Origin: a virus | Strand: one strand, 5' to 3' | DNA: 64,000 bases | IMG/VR virus record: IMGVR_UViG_3300042384_001501 | Location: 1-64,000 of that record | Part shown: positions 36,708 through 44,741 of the stretch, in pieces | How positions within the stretch are numbered: the stretch's first letter is position 1 | Layout: every line of letters starts with the position of its first letter | Made by a program: the position numbers and the translations under genes | The notes under the pieces: model-generated | What the model was told of the DNA's origin: nothing | Database searches by the model: none | Seen by the model: only the letters and a program-made list of their open reading frames with translations

Positions 36708-37538
36708 ATGGATAAAAATATAGAATTTCTTAAAACAGTATTATCAATTCCAACTCACACTTATCATGAAGATAGGATGATTGATTTTTTAATTGATTAT
36801 TTAAGTGAAAAAAAATACCCTTTTAAAATTGATGAGTTGGGTAATATATACGTAACAAAAGGACTAATTTCAGAAAACGAATTTTATCCTTGTGTCGTTG
36901 CTCATACTGATACTGTACACCCTATTGACACTATCAATATTAGAGAAGAACAACGTAAAGATTCCAAAGGGAATTTAAATTTTAGTTTGAAAGCGTATAA
37001 TGATGAAGGAGAACCTACAGGGATTGGGGGTGATGATAAATGTGGAGTATTTGCCTGTTTACAACTTTTAGAAGAATTTGAAGTTTTAAAAGTTGCATTT
37101 TTTGTGTCTGAGGAAGTTGGTTGTATTGGCTCAAAAGAGGCTGACCCTGTATTTTTTAATGATGTAGGGTACGCAATTCAATTTGATGCTCCTGATGATT
37201 ATATGGTTACAGAATATTGTTTTGGTGTAAAAATGTTTGAAACTGATTCTCCGTTTCACACTACCGCTAAAACAGTATTAACTGAAAACATGTTATCAGA
37301 ACCAAGATTTATGCAACATCCTTATACAGATATTTGGCAATTAAAACAAAAATTTGATTTTTCATGTATCAATCTTTCTGTTGGTTATCACTCGTACCAT
37401 ACAAAACACGAATATGTGGTTGTAGATGAAGTTTTTGCAGGTATTGAATCAGGTAAAAAATTAATTCAGGAGTTGGGAAATACAAAATATGTTTATAAAC
37501 ATATTCCTCGAGACTTAACAAAAGGATTTTTTAATTAA
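36708..37538 (+). CDS. M20-family-like metallopeptidase (276 aa)
   Basis: Metal ligands appear in the order of di-zinc aminopeptidases: VVAHTDTVH (His, Asp), GIGGDDKCGVF (Asp), SEEVGCIGS (catalytic Glu pair), QFDAPDD (Asp) and a late GYHSYHTKHEY (His), as in PepT/M20. The enzyme would cleave small peptides or acyl-amino acids in the cytoplasm. It is shorter than PepT (about 400 aa), with the dimerisation insert largely missing. The start at 36708 follows the host-type promoter. It may recycle peptides released by Clp-type proteolysis nearby. Confidence 0.8.
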   Translation: MDKNIEFLKTVLSIPTHTYHEDRMIDFLIDYLSEKKYPFKIDELGNIYVTKGLISENEFYPCVVAHTDTVHPIDTINIREEQRKDSKGNLNFSLKAYNDEGEPTGIGGDDKCGVFACLQLLEEFEVLKVAFFVSEEVGCIGSKEADPVFFNDVGYAIQFDAPDDYMVTEYCFGVKMFETDSPFHTTAKTVLTENMLSEPRFMQHPYTDIWQLKQKFDFSCINLSVGYHSYHTKHEYVVVDEVFAGIESGKKLIQELGNTKYVYKHIPRDLTKGFFN

Positions 37539-37541
37539 AAT

Positions 37542-37568
37542 AAAAAAGGGGGTTTATTCCCCCTTTTT
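37542..37568. terminator. Bidirectional intrinsic terminator
   Basis: AAAAAAGGGGG-TTTATT-CCCCCTTTTT; it overlaps the last codons of the convergent Clp gene. Confidence 0.8.
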
Positions 37569-39596
37569 CTTTTTCCCTTTTTTAGTTGTTTTATTTTTTG
37601 TAAGGATAACATCTTCATCTTTAATTGAAATATTGTAGGATTCATTAATTTCAATATTATTCTTTAACACCTCATCCGACACAAAATCTTCAATTTTTTC
37701 TTGTATTGCTCTTTTTAATGGTCTTGCACCATATACCTCGTCAAATCCAACTTTAGAAATATATTCAATAACTGAATTATCAAATGTAATATCGTAACCA
37801 AGTTTAACTAACCTATTTGTTAATTTTGATACCTCAACTAAAACAATTTTTTGAATGTCTTCGTCTTGTAATGTGTTGAATATTATAATTTCATCTAACC
37901 TATTAATAAACTCAGGGGCAAAATAGTTCTTTAACTCTTTAGTAAGAATTCCTTTTTTGGCTTCTTCATTTTTATAGACATTTTTTGATGAATCAAAACC
38001 AATTCCAGCACCAAAGTCTTGTAGTTTTTTAACTCCAATATTTGAAGTCATAATTATTAAACAATTCTTAAAATTAATCTTACGACCAAAACTATCAGTC
38101 ATATATCCTTCGTCTAAAAGTTGAAGTAACGCTGAAAAAATATCTTTATGTGCTTTCTCAACTTCATCAAACAACACTACTGAATATGGTTTAGTTTTTA
38201 CTTGTTCAGTTAATTGTCCTCCCTCGTCATAACCCACATATCCAGGAGGTGAACCAATCAATCGAGATACTGAGTGTTTTTCTTGGAATTCACTCATATC
38301 TACCCTTATCAGACTATCTTCACTTCCAAATATTTGTTTTGCCAATTCTTTGGCCAATAAAGTTTTACCTACACCTGTTGACCCTAAAAATATAAATGAA
38401 CCAATTGGTTTGTTTGGGTCTTTAATACCTAATCGATTTCTACGAATAGACTTTGCAATTTTGATAACCGCTTCTTTTTGACCTATTACAGACTTGTTAA
38501 GTTCTTCTTCTAAATTAATTAAAACATTTTTATCGTCTAAACTTAATTTATTTAATGGGATTTTTGTCATGGTTGAAACCACATCATAAACTAATTCCTC
38601 AGGTACGTCTTTTCTATTATGTAACAAATCCTCCTCAAATAACTTCTTTTCAATGTCTAAAAGATTTAAAACTTTTTTTTCTTTGTCCCTTAAACTAGCC
38701 GCTTCTTCATAATTTTGTTTTTTAACAACTAATAATTTTTGTTGTTTAATTTCCATCGCCTCTTTTTTTAATTCCTCAATAATCTCAGGGTTTTTAATAT
38801 CAACTTGAGCTCTTGCTCCGACCTCGTCTAAAATGTCAAAAGCTTTATCTGGAAATTCTCTATCCGTAATATATCTCTCCGCCAAATCAACACATATTTG
38901 TAATATATTATCTGAAAATATTACTTTGTGGTAGTTTTCATATTTGTCTTTAACGTTTTTAAGAATTTGAAAAGTCTCCTCTTTAGTTGATGGACTAACT
39001 ATTACTTTTTGAAATCTTCTATCTAACGCCCCATCCTTCTCAATTTGTTTTTTGTATTCATCCAAAGTTGTAGCACCAATACATTGTATTTCACCACGAG
39101 ATAACGCAGGTTTTAATATGTTAGATGCGTCAAGGGAACCAGAAGCGTTACCTGCCCCGACAATTGTGTGGATTTCGTCAATGAATAGTATGACATTTGG
39201 ATTCGCTTGAATTTCTTCTAAAATAACTTTTAACCTCTCTTCAAATTGACCACGATACTTGGTACCCGCAACAATTGAATTAATTTCTAAAGATAAAATT
39301 CGTTTATCTAAAAGATTTCTTGGGCAGTCACCCTCAAATATTTTCATAGCTAAACCCTCAACTATTGCGGTCTTACCACATCCAGGTTCACCTATGATTA
39401 TTGGGTTATTTTTTTTTCTTCGAGATAATATTTGGGCAATTCTAATAATTTCGTTTTCTCTACCAACAACGGGGTCTAATTTACCTTCCTCCGCTAATTT
39501 AATTAAGTCTCTACTAAAATTATCTAAAACAGGAGTATTGCTATTAGTCTCCACTTTTTTCGGATTTTTCATTCCGTCTTCAACTGAGTCTGTCAT
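37554..39596 (-). CDS. clpC: ClpC-like AAA+ unfoldase lacking the N-domain (680 aa)
   Basis: Two AAA+ modules are present: Walker A GEPGCGKT at 69-76 and GSTGVGKT near 395, each with Walker B and Arg-finger regions (FIDEIHTIVGAGN; LFDEVEKAHKD). A UVR-type middle segment (KKQNYEEAASLRDKEKKV) marks it as ClpC rather than ClpB. The Clp N-terminal repeats are missing. GAGIGFDSS near residue 540 keeps an IGF loop, used to dock ClpP. No clpP gene is visible, so it may capture host ClpP and redirect proteolysis. Confidence 0.9.
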   Translation of the reverse strand: MTDSVEDGMKNPKKVETNSNTPVLDNFSRDLIKLAEEGKLDPVVGRENEIIRIAQILSRRKKNNPIIIGEPGCGKTAIVEGLAMKIFEGDCPRNLLDKRILSLEINSIVAGTKYRGQFEERLKVILEEIQANPNVILFIDEIHTIVGAGNASGSLDASNILKPALSRGEIQCIGATTLDEYKKQIEKDGALDRRFQKVIVSPSTKEETFQILKNVKDKYENYHKVIFSDNILQICVDLAERYITDREFPDKAFDILDEVGARAQVDIKNPEIIEELKKEAMEIKQQKLLVVKKQNYEEAASLRDKEKKVLNLLDIEKKLFEEDLLHNRKDVPEELVYDVVSTMTKIPLNKLSLDDKNVLINLEEELNKSVIGQKEAVIKIAKSIRRNRLGIKDPNKPIGSFIFLGSTGVGKTLLAKELAKQIFGSEDSLIRVDMSEFQEKHSVSRLIGSPPGYVGYDEGGQLTEQVKTKPYSVVLFDEVEKAHKDIFSALLQLLDEGYMTDSFGRKINFKNCLIIMTSNIGVKKLQDFGAGIGFDSSKNVYKNEEAKKGILTKELKNYFAPEFINRLDEIIIFNTLQDEDIQKIVLVEVSKLTNRLVKLGYDITFDNSVIEYISKVGFDEVYGARPLKRAIQEKIEDFVSDEVLKNNIEINESYNISIKDEDVILTKNKTTKKGKKKKGE

Positions 39597-39672
39597 AAGT
39601 TTTTTTATAAGATTAAGTCTATTTTATTTAAAATTCAATAATTTGATGTTATGATTTAAAAAAAACAATATT

Positions 39673-39915
39673 ATGGCAATTAAAAGTGAAAAAATTGAGG
39701 GTACTAAAATAATTTGTGAGATAGAATCATCTAATCTTTCTAAGACAGATTATGATACAATAAGTAAAAAATTAATTGTGGAATTTAAAAATGGGTCGTC
39801 ATACGAATACGAAAATGTTCCCCATGAATTATATACACAGTTCAGAATGTCAGAATCTCAAGGTAGTTTTTTTAGTAAAAGTATTTCAAAAAAATTTAAG
39901 TATAAAAAATTGTAA
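39673..39915 (+). CDS. KTSC-domain protein (80 aa)
   Basis: The second half (YDTISKKLIVEFKNGSSYEY, ENVPHELYTQFRMSESQGSF, FSKSISKKFKYKKL) fits the KTSC domain, a small beta-rich module: Y-x-L-x-V-F-x-G-x-Y-x-Y, then VP and S-x-G-x-F-x(5)-I. Its function is not established. The gene lies between the Clp gene (divergent) and the nucleotidyltransferase at 39937. Confidence 0.85.
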   Translation: MAIKSEKIEGTKIICEIESSNLSKTDYDTISKKLIVEFKNGSSYEYENVPHELYTQFRMSESQGSFFSKSISKKFKYKKL

Positions 39916-39924
39916 AATTTTAAG

Positions 39925-39931
39925 TATTTAT
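39925..39931 (+). promoter_or_regulatory. Phage late-type promoter motif TATTTAT
   Basis: TAAGTATTTATTATTTGTG, 5 bases before the GTG start at 39937. Confidence 0.5.
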
Positions 39932-39936
39932 TATTT

Positions 39937-40686
39937 GTGAAATTAGATAAAGAAATACTTCAAAGTTTTAATGTGAAAGATGAATTATGTCCTGACATTT
40001 GGGAGGGACAAGGTGAATCTACAAAATTAAAACCTAACGTAAGAAAAAAACTACTTCAAATTGCTGAATTATTTAGAGAATTTGTTGGAGTCAATTTTTT
40101 TGTTGACGACATTGTTCTAATGGGTTCATTGGTTAATTATAATTGGTCTAAATTTTCAGATGCTGATTTACATATAATCGTCGACTTTAGTGAGTTTGAC
40201 CAAGATAAATTAGATGTTTATCAAGAATTATTTGAGGTTAAGAAAAAAATATTCGCACAAATTCATAATATAAAAATTTACGGTTACGATGTTGAATTAT
40301 ATATTCAGGATAAATCTACTGAAGCTGTGAGTTCAGGAGTTTACTCAGTATTAAATGATGAATGGTTATCTTTTCCCGAAAAAGAAGGATTCAAACTTGA
40401 TAAGAAATTATTAAAACAAAAAATATCACAGTGGGTTAACATTATTGATGGTGTTGAAGATATTGTAAAAGATTTAGACGATGAAGAGGCAATTGAACTA
40501 GTTAAAAGTTACAAGAAAAAATTAAAAAAATTTAGAACTTGTGGTTTAGAAAAGGGTGGAGAGTATTCATATGAAAATATAGTATTTAAATATTTAAGAC
40601 GTTCTGGACAAATCGGTAAATTACACAATTTACAAACAAAAATTGAAGACGAATCTCTGTCTTTAAAAGAAAATTTAAAATTTTAA
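39937..40686 (+). CDS. Pol-beta superfamily nucleotidyltransferase (249 aa)
   Basis: The motif LMGSLVNYNWSKFSDADLHI (Gly63-Ser64, Asp75 and Asp77) followed by IIVDF, and later a third acidic strand in YDVELYIQD near residue 118, are the catalytic features of minimal nucleotidyltransferases that transfer NMP to proteins, RNA or small molecules. The C-terminal half is helical and Lys-rich. The start is GTG, fixed by the promoter distance. The protein is common in large phages; its substrate is unknown. Confidence 0.8.
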   Translation: MKLDKEILQSFNVKDELCPDIWEGQGESTKLKPNVRKKLLQIAELFREFVGVNFFVDDIVLMGSLVNYNWSKFSDADLHIIVDFSEFDQDKLDVYQELFEVKKKIFAQIHNIKIYGYDVELYIQDKSTEAVSSGVYSVLNDEWLSFPEKEGFKLDKKLLKQKISQWVNIIDGVEDIVKDLDDEEAIELVKSYKKKLKKFRTCGLEKGGEYSYENIVFKYLRRSGQIGKLHNLQTKIEDESLSLKENLKF

Positions 40687-40706
40687 TCAATTTACATAAT
40701 TCAAAG

Positions 40707-40717
40707 TATTTATTTAT
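40707..40717 (+). promoter_or_regulatory. Double late-type promoter motif TATTTATTTAT
   Basis: Two overlapping TATTTAT motifs, 51 bases upstream of 40769. The 5' leader in between contains CAGCATTTTACTGCC; it is longer than those of other late genes. Confidence 0.45.
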
Positions 40718-40768
40718 AAAACACTAAATAAAACAGCATTTTACTGCCTTATTAAAAAGTAAAAAAAT

Positions 40769-41974
40769 ATGAGTAAGTTAAAACCGGTTGGTAGCGAAAA
40801 ATTACAAGGGTTGGATAAAATTCAACGTATTATGGAAATCGCTAGATATAAAGAGGTTATCCCACAATCAATAAATGAAGTATCATCTCGTGAATACCAA
40901 ATAGTATTGGCAGATGGTCAAACGTATTCAATCGACAAAGAAAAATTGGGATACGTAATTAAGAAAAAAGTTAATGAGGATTTTGATTATGTTGAACCTA
41001 TGAAAAATAGGTCTCATTATAGGTCTTATTCTCAGGCCTTTAAAAAACTTAATCTGATAGCTCAGGAAGTTAACAGATTAACTGAGACTGAAGAAAATAT
41101 TTCTTTATTTAATGAAGACAAAAAATATTTGCTAAAAACACCAAAACCAAAAATGGAGGATGAACCTCAAGGTCCAGCACCTATGGGTCCACCATCAGCC
41201 GCGGCTGAACCATCACCTGCACCGTCACCTGAACCTGAAATGGGTGGAGAAGATATGGGTGGAGAAGACATGGGACCTGAAATGGGAGGAGAAGATATGG
41301 GACCTGAAATGGGAGGAGAAGAAGGGGAAGATATGGGGCCTGAAATGGGTAACGAAGGGGAAGAAGAAACTTCTTTTAAGGATATTCAAAAATTGACAGG
41401 AAAACTATCTCAAAAAATTAGAGAAATTGAAGACGAACAACCTTTAACAGGTAAAGATGTTAAGTACGTAATTAATTCAATTTTGTCGGCTTTAAATTTA
41501 GATGAGTTATCGAGTGATGATAAAGAAGAAATCGTATCTAGATTTGAAGAAGAAGATGAGGATAATATGACATCAGATGATATGGATTTTTCATCAAGTG
41601 AGGAAGATATGGGACCTGAAATGGGGTCTGAGGATGAGGAAGAACAGACTCAACCTGAAATGGGTGAATCGGCTCCGGCTCACAAATCGTCAATAGCATC
41701 GGACAATTTTGAAATGTACAATATGAATGAATCTAAAATTGAAAACATTCTTAAAGGTTATTTCTTTGAGTCTAAAGATGAAAAACAATACAAAAAAAAT
41801 AGATTTTCATATGTTACAGATTTTGCTGTGACAAAAAAACAAGCTAATGTTGCTAAAAATTTAATGGAGGCAGCACCAAGTTTACATTTTGTTGGTAGAA
41901 CAACAAAGAAAAATTTAATATTTGAAAATAACGGACAACAAGTAAAAGTTACTCCTAACGGTAATATTTTATGA
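40769..41974 (+). CDS. Acidic head-assembly/core protein candidate (401 aa)
   Basis: An N-terminal helical region (MSKLKPVGSEKLQGLDKIQR) reaches a QSINE|V triplet near residue 38. The middle is a Pro/Ala linker and several GGEDMGPEM repeats, very acidic, then a helical unit (LTGKDVKYVINSILSALNLD), further acidic repeats and a basic C-terminal domain (HFVGRTTKKNLIFENNGQQV). Acidic repeat proteins next to capsid genes are typical prohead-core components. It lies upstream of the head cassette and overlaps 41971. Confidence 0.65.
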   Translation: MSKLKPVGSEKLQGLDKIQRIMEIARYKEVIPQSINEVSSREYQIVLADGQTYSIDKEKLGYVIKKKVNEDFDYVEPMKNRSHYRSYSQAFKKLNLIAQEVNRLTETEENISLFNEDKKYLLKTPKPKMEDEPQGPAPMGPPSAAAEPSPAPSPEPEMGGEDMGGEDMGPEMGGEDMGPEMGGEEGEDMGPEMGNEGEEETSFKDIQKLTGKLSQKIREIEDEQPLTGKDVKYVINSILSALNLDELSSDDKEEIVSRFEEEDEDNMTSDDMDFSSSEEDMGPEMGSEDEEEQTQPEMGESAPAHKSSIASDNFEMYNMNESKIENILKGYFFESKDEKQYKKNRFSYVTDFAVTKKQANVAKNLMEAAPSLHFVGRTTKKNLIFENNGQQVKVTPNGNIL

Positions 41975-42351
41975 GTTATTTAGTTTTTATAAATGGTCTT
42001 GGACCAAATTATAAAGGGGAAATGAGATATGAATTCATTTTCTCAAAAAATTTAGAAGTGTGGGGAGAGGATTGGGAACACGAGCCGGCAAACTCATATC
42101 CAAAACCACCTGAACTTGAAGATATAGAAAGTGTTGGGGTATTATCTGAAGGGGGAATAGAATTAGAATTGATACAAAATTCAGATTATTTCTCAATGAA
42201 AGATGCGGTAGATGGGGTTGTTTGTTTAGGTTGGGAAAGTGATAAAGAAAAGGACGAAAGATTGGTGTTTAGATTTGGTGAGAAAGAAGAGGAAACAAAA
42301 AATAAATTATACTCCCAAGACATAATTTTGGGTTTTGAAAAAGTATTGTAA
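41971..42351 (+). CDS. Conserved phage protein (126 aa)
   Basis: It starts MSYLVFINGLGPNYKGEMRY; the FIFSKNLEVWGEDWEHEPAN and PPELEDIESVGVL segments give it a distinctive Trp/Pro-rich character. No tag or catalytic motif. It is coupled by ATGA overlap to 40769 and is one base away from 42353, so it sits inside the head-assembly operon. Proteins with this pattern are found in T4-like phages, from memory. Confidence 0.75.
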   Translation: MSYLVFINGLGPNYKGEMRYEFIFSKNLEVWGEDWEHEPANSYPKPPELEDIESVGVLSEGGIELELIQNSDYFSMKDAVDGVVCLGWESDKEKDERLVFRFGEKEEETKNKLYSQDIILGFEKVL

Positions 42352-42352
42352 A

Positions 42353-43144
42353 ATGAGCTTAGTCAACAAAAAACAAGTATTAACAAAAATGGGATTCAGT
42401 CCAAAAACATTGTCTCTTATGACTGAGTCTGAAATATCAAAATTATTCAAGACTTTTTTAATTGAAACAAAAAAAGAAAATAAAGAAGCAGTTCAGGTAA
42501 CTAAAATTGTGTTGGATAAAAATAATCCTACGGACGTTAAAACTGCGAATTTTTGTTTACAAAATCCTTCAGACTCAAAATGTAAAAATGTTGAGATGAA
42601 AGAGGGTAAAAAAACAAAGAAAAAAAATCCATGGGCTATTTGTACTTCTGTAATGGGTGCTGAATTCGGTACGAAAGAAAGAAGTGACTGGACAAAAAAA
42701 CAAATGGATAAATATGAAAAATGTGTGGTTGGTGTAAAAAAATCAATTAAAGAAGGAAAAAATCCTATAGAAGTTTTGTTAGAAGATAAATTTAGAGGTA
42801 TTATTGTAGAAAATTTAAGACCAAAAATAACAAAATCTGATATAATGAAAATGATTTTTGAAAACGTAGAAATGGCCGACCCTGCGGTTAAACCAAAAAC
42901 AAAACCTGGAGTTAAACCCGATACAGATTATGACCCATTTATATCACCTGACCCCGATGACCAACCTGAGGCTAATACACCTGAACCAAAAACAAAACCA
43001 AAACCTGGTGTAAAACCTGATGTTGATTATGACCCATTTATTTCACCCGACCCAGATGACCAACCTGAGGCAGGTGCTAGAGGTTTAGAGAGTTTTATGT
43101 CGGCAGTTAAAAAAATGGGAATGTTAAAAAAAGGTAAGAGATGA
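42353..43144 (+). CDS. Tagged protein with Pro-rich repeats (263 aa)
   Basis: The N-terminus contains TESEISKLFKTFLIE|T near residue 40, tag-like with an L-I-E exit. A Cys-containing domain follows (NPWAICTSVMGAEFGTKERS, then KYEKCVVGVKKSIKEG), then two nearly identical repeats of GVKPDTDYDPFISPDPDDQP and a basic end. The start at 42353 is one base after the previous stop. Likely a packaged or head-associated protein. Confidence 0.7.
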   Translation: MSLVNKKQVLTKMGFSPKTLSLMTESEISKLFKTFLIETKKENKEAVQVTKIVLDKNNPTDVKTANFCLQNPSDSKCKNVEMKEGKKTKKKNPWAICTSVMGAEFGTKERSDWTKKQMDKYEKCVVGVKKSIKEGKNPIEVLLEDKFRGIIVENLRPKITKSDIMKMIFENVEMADPAVKPKTKPGVKPDTDYDPFISPDPDDQPEANTPEPKTKPKPGVKPDVDYDPFISPDPDDQPEAGARGLESFMSAVKKMGMLKKGKR

Positions 43145-44676
43145 ACAACAAAAAAATTTTAATAGAACGAGTTAAAAAACTACTCAATGAGGCACCACCT
43201 ATGAGTTTTGGTCCTGAATTAGGAGGGGCTAGACCAAGTAAAGATTTACAATCAAAGATTGAAGGTGGTAAATTACCATTAAGTCAATTTGGATTAACTC
43301 AAGCTCAAGTAGATTTTTTTACATCACAAGCATTTAAAGAATCTGTTTTGAATTTAGAAAGATTAATGGACAGAAGTTCAGGAGTTATTCCTCGACTAAC
43401 AAGAGGTAATCAAAATTTAAAGAAGGACGCTCAAACCGCCTTTAGAGAATTATACTCTTTAGTCAGTGACCTATTAGGTGAGTTAATCCAACTACAAGGA
43501 AGAAATCAAGAAGAATTAGAACAAATCGCCAATGAGTCAGTTGAAAAGGCGATGGGTATTGACAGAAAGTTTTTTGACAATAAGTTAACACTAGATGGTA
43601 AGTTTACTCAGGGAGCATTACGTCAACTACAAGGAATGAAAGCAAAAGTTCAAAAAATTTCTGATGAAGAAATTATGAAAAAATTTGCAAGTGTTGATGA
43701 AGAGAAAAAAGAAAAACTTGAACAAATGAGACAGGAGTTTGAAAGTATGGGTGTCGAGTTTGATGAGGAGCAAGCTAAAAAGGCGATAGATTCTACTTTT
43801 AAAATGTCCCCTGAAGCGATTCAGGCGGCTAAAAAATCATTCTCAGATGAAGTTTCTAGAAGAATGATTATTAACTTATTCAGACGTGGTATGTCACTTT
43901 ATTATGTAAACGCTTATGAAATATGTAAAGATAAGATAGAGAGTTTACCTGGTGGTGATAGAATTATCGAATTATCTAACGTGTTACAACCGATAATGTT
44001 ACATATGTATTGGTTATTCCCTGATATTGGTTCTATGGGAACGACAGGAGGAGGACAAATCGGTCAGATTGAGGTTGTACCACCTAAGAGCGGAAACCAA
44101 GGTCAAAATGACGATGAAGAAGAGGATGAAGAAGAGGATGAAACACCAAAACCAACACAGCAACAATCATCATCACAACAACCGACAGGACCATTTATTA
44201 TTAGAGCAAGGGCAATGACTTTACCATTATTAGTTCATGAATTAGTAAAAGGTGTTGCAATGTTCTTCACGTCAGCAGGTGGTGAAAAAACTGAACAAGG
44301 TAGATTGGCAAAACAACAAGCAAGTTCATTAGAAATTGAAGCATACGATTTAGTTTATGGTGAAAAATTCTTTATGGAATTTTACAAAGTTTTTAATAAA
44401 TTAGTACCCGATAAACAAGAACAAAGAGATTTAACACCATTTGTACTTAAATTTTTATCTGAAGAAAAATATGAAGTTTTGGTTGAATTAGCTAAATCAT
44501 TATTCACTTTAGGATTAACTGACCAAAATTTCGCTGAAAATTTTATAACACAGTTAGTTGAAAAATCTAAAAAATTAGTAAATAAAATGCAACAAAACCC
44601 ATCGTATGTTGAAAAGAAAAAATACGGTGAAGAACAGTTTGACGATGAAGATTTTCTATCAGGATTAGGATTCTAA
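43141..44676 (+). CDS. Tagged large protein (511 aa), head-operon member
   Basis: MNNKKILIERVKKLLNE|A is a tag with an L-N-E exit at about residue 17. The remainder is helical with an acidic linker (QNDDEEEDEEEDETPKPTQQ) at about 325-350. A conserved middle region (SRRMIINLFRRGMSLYYVNA; LPLLVHELVKGVAMFFTSAG) suggests a structured virion protein. It overlaps 42353 and is followed by a terminator before the terminase. Function unknown; an internal head protein is likely. Confidence 0.7.
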   Translation: MNNKKILIERVKKLLNEAPPMSFGPELGGARPSKDLQSKIEGGKLPLSQFGLTQAQVDFFTSQAFKESVLNLERLMDRSSGVIPRLTRGNQNLKKDAQTAFRELYSLVSDLLGELIQLQGRNQEELEQIANESVEKAMGIDRKFFDNKLTLDGKFTQGALRQLQGMKAKVQKISDEEIMKKFASVDEEKKEKLEQMRQEFESMGVEFDEEQAKKAIDSTFKMSPEAIQAAKKSFSDEVSRRMIINLFRRGMSLYYVNAYEICKDKIESLPGGDRIIELSNVLQPIMLHMYWLFPDIGSMGTTGGGQIGQIEVVPPKSGNQGQNDDEEEDEEEDETPKPTQQQSSSQQPTGPFIIRARAMTLPLLVHELVKGVAMFFTSAGGEKTEQGRLAKQQASSLEIEAYDLVYGEKFFMEFYKVFNKLVPDKQEQRDLTPFVLKFLSEEKYEVLVELAKSLFTLGLTDQNFAENFITQLVEKSKKLVNKMQQNPSYVEKKKYGEEQFDDEDFLSGLGF

Positions 44677-44686
44677 AAAAATATTT

Positions 44687-44709
44687 AAAAACCCCTCATT
44701 GAGGGGTTT
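44687..44709 (+). terminator. Intrinsic terminator
   Basis: AAAACCCCTC-ATT-GAGGGGTTTC between the 40769-44676 operon and the terminase. Confidence 0.8.
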
Positions 44710-44730
44710 CTTATTTAATATCATTTCAGA

Positions 44731-44737
44731 TATTTAT
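44731..44737 (+). promoter_or_regulatory. Phage late-type promoter motif TATTTAT
   Basis: CAGATATTTATTATTATG, 4 bases before the terminase ATG. Confidence 0.55.
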
Positions 44738-44741
44738 TATT

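Noticed and set aside
42900-43075. Pro-rich direct repeats as a regulatory repeat array
   Set aside because: They are in-frame coding repeats of the 42353 protein.
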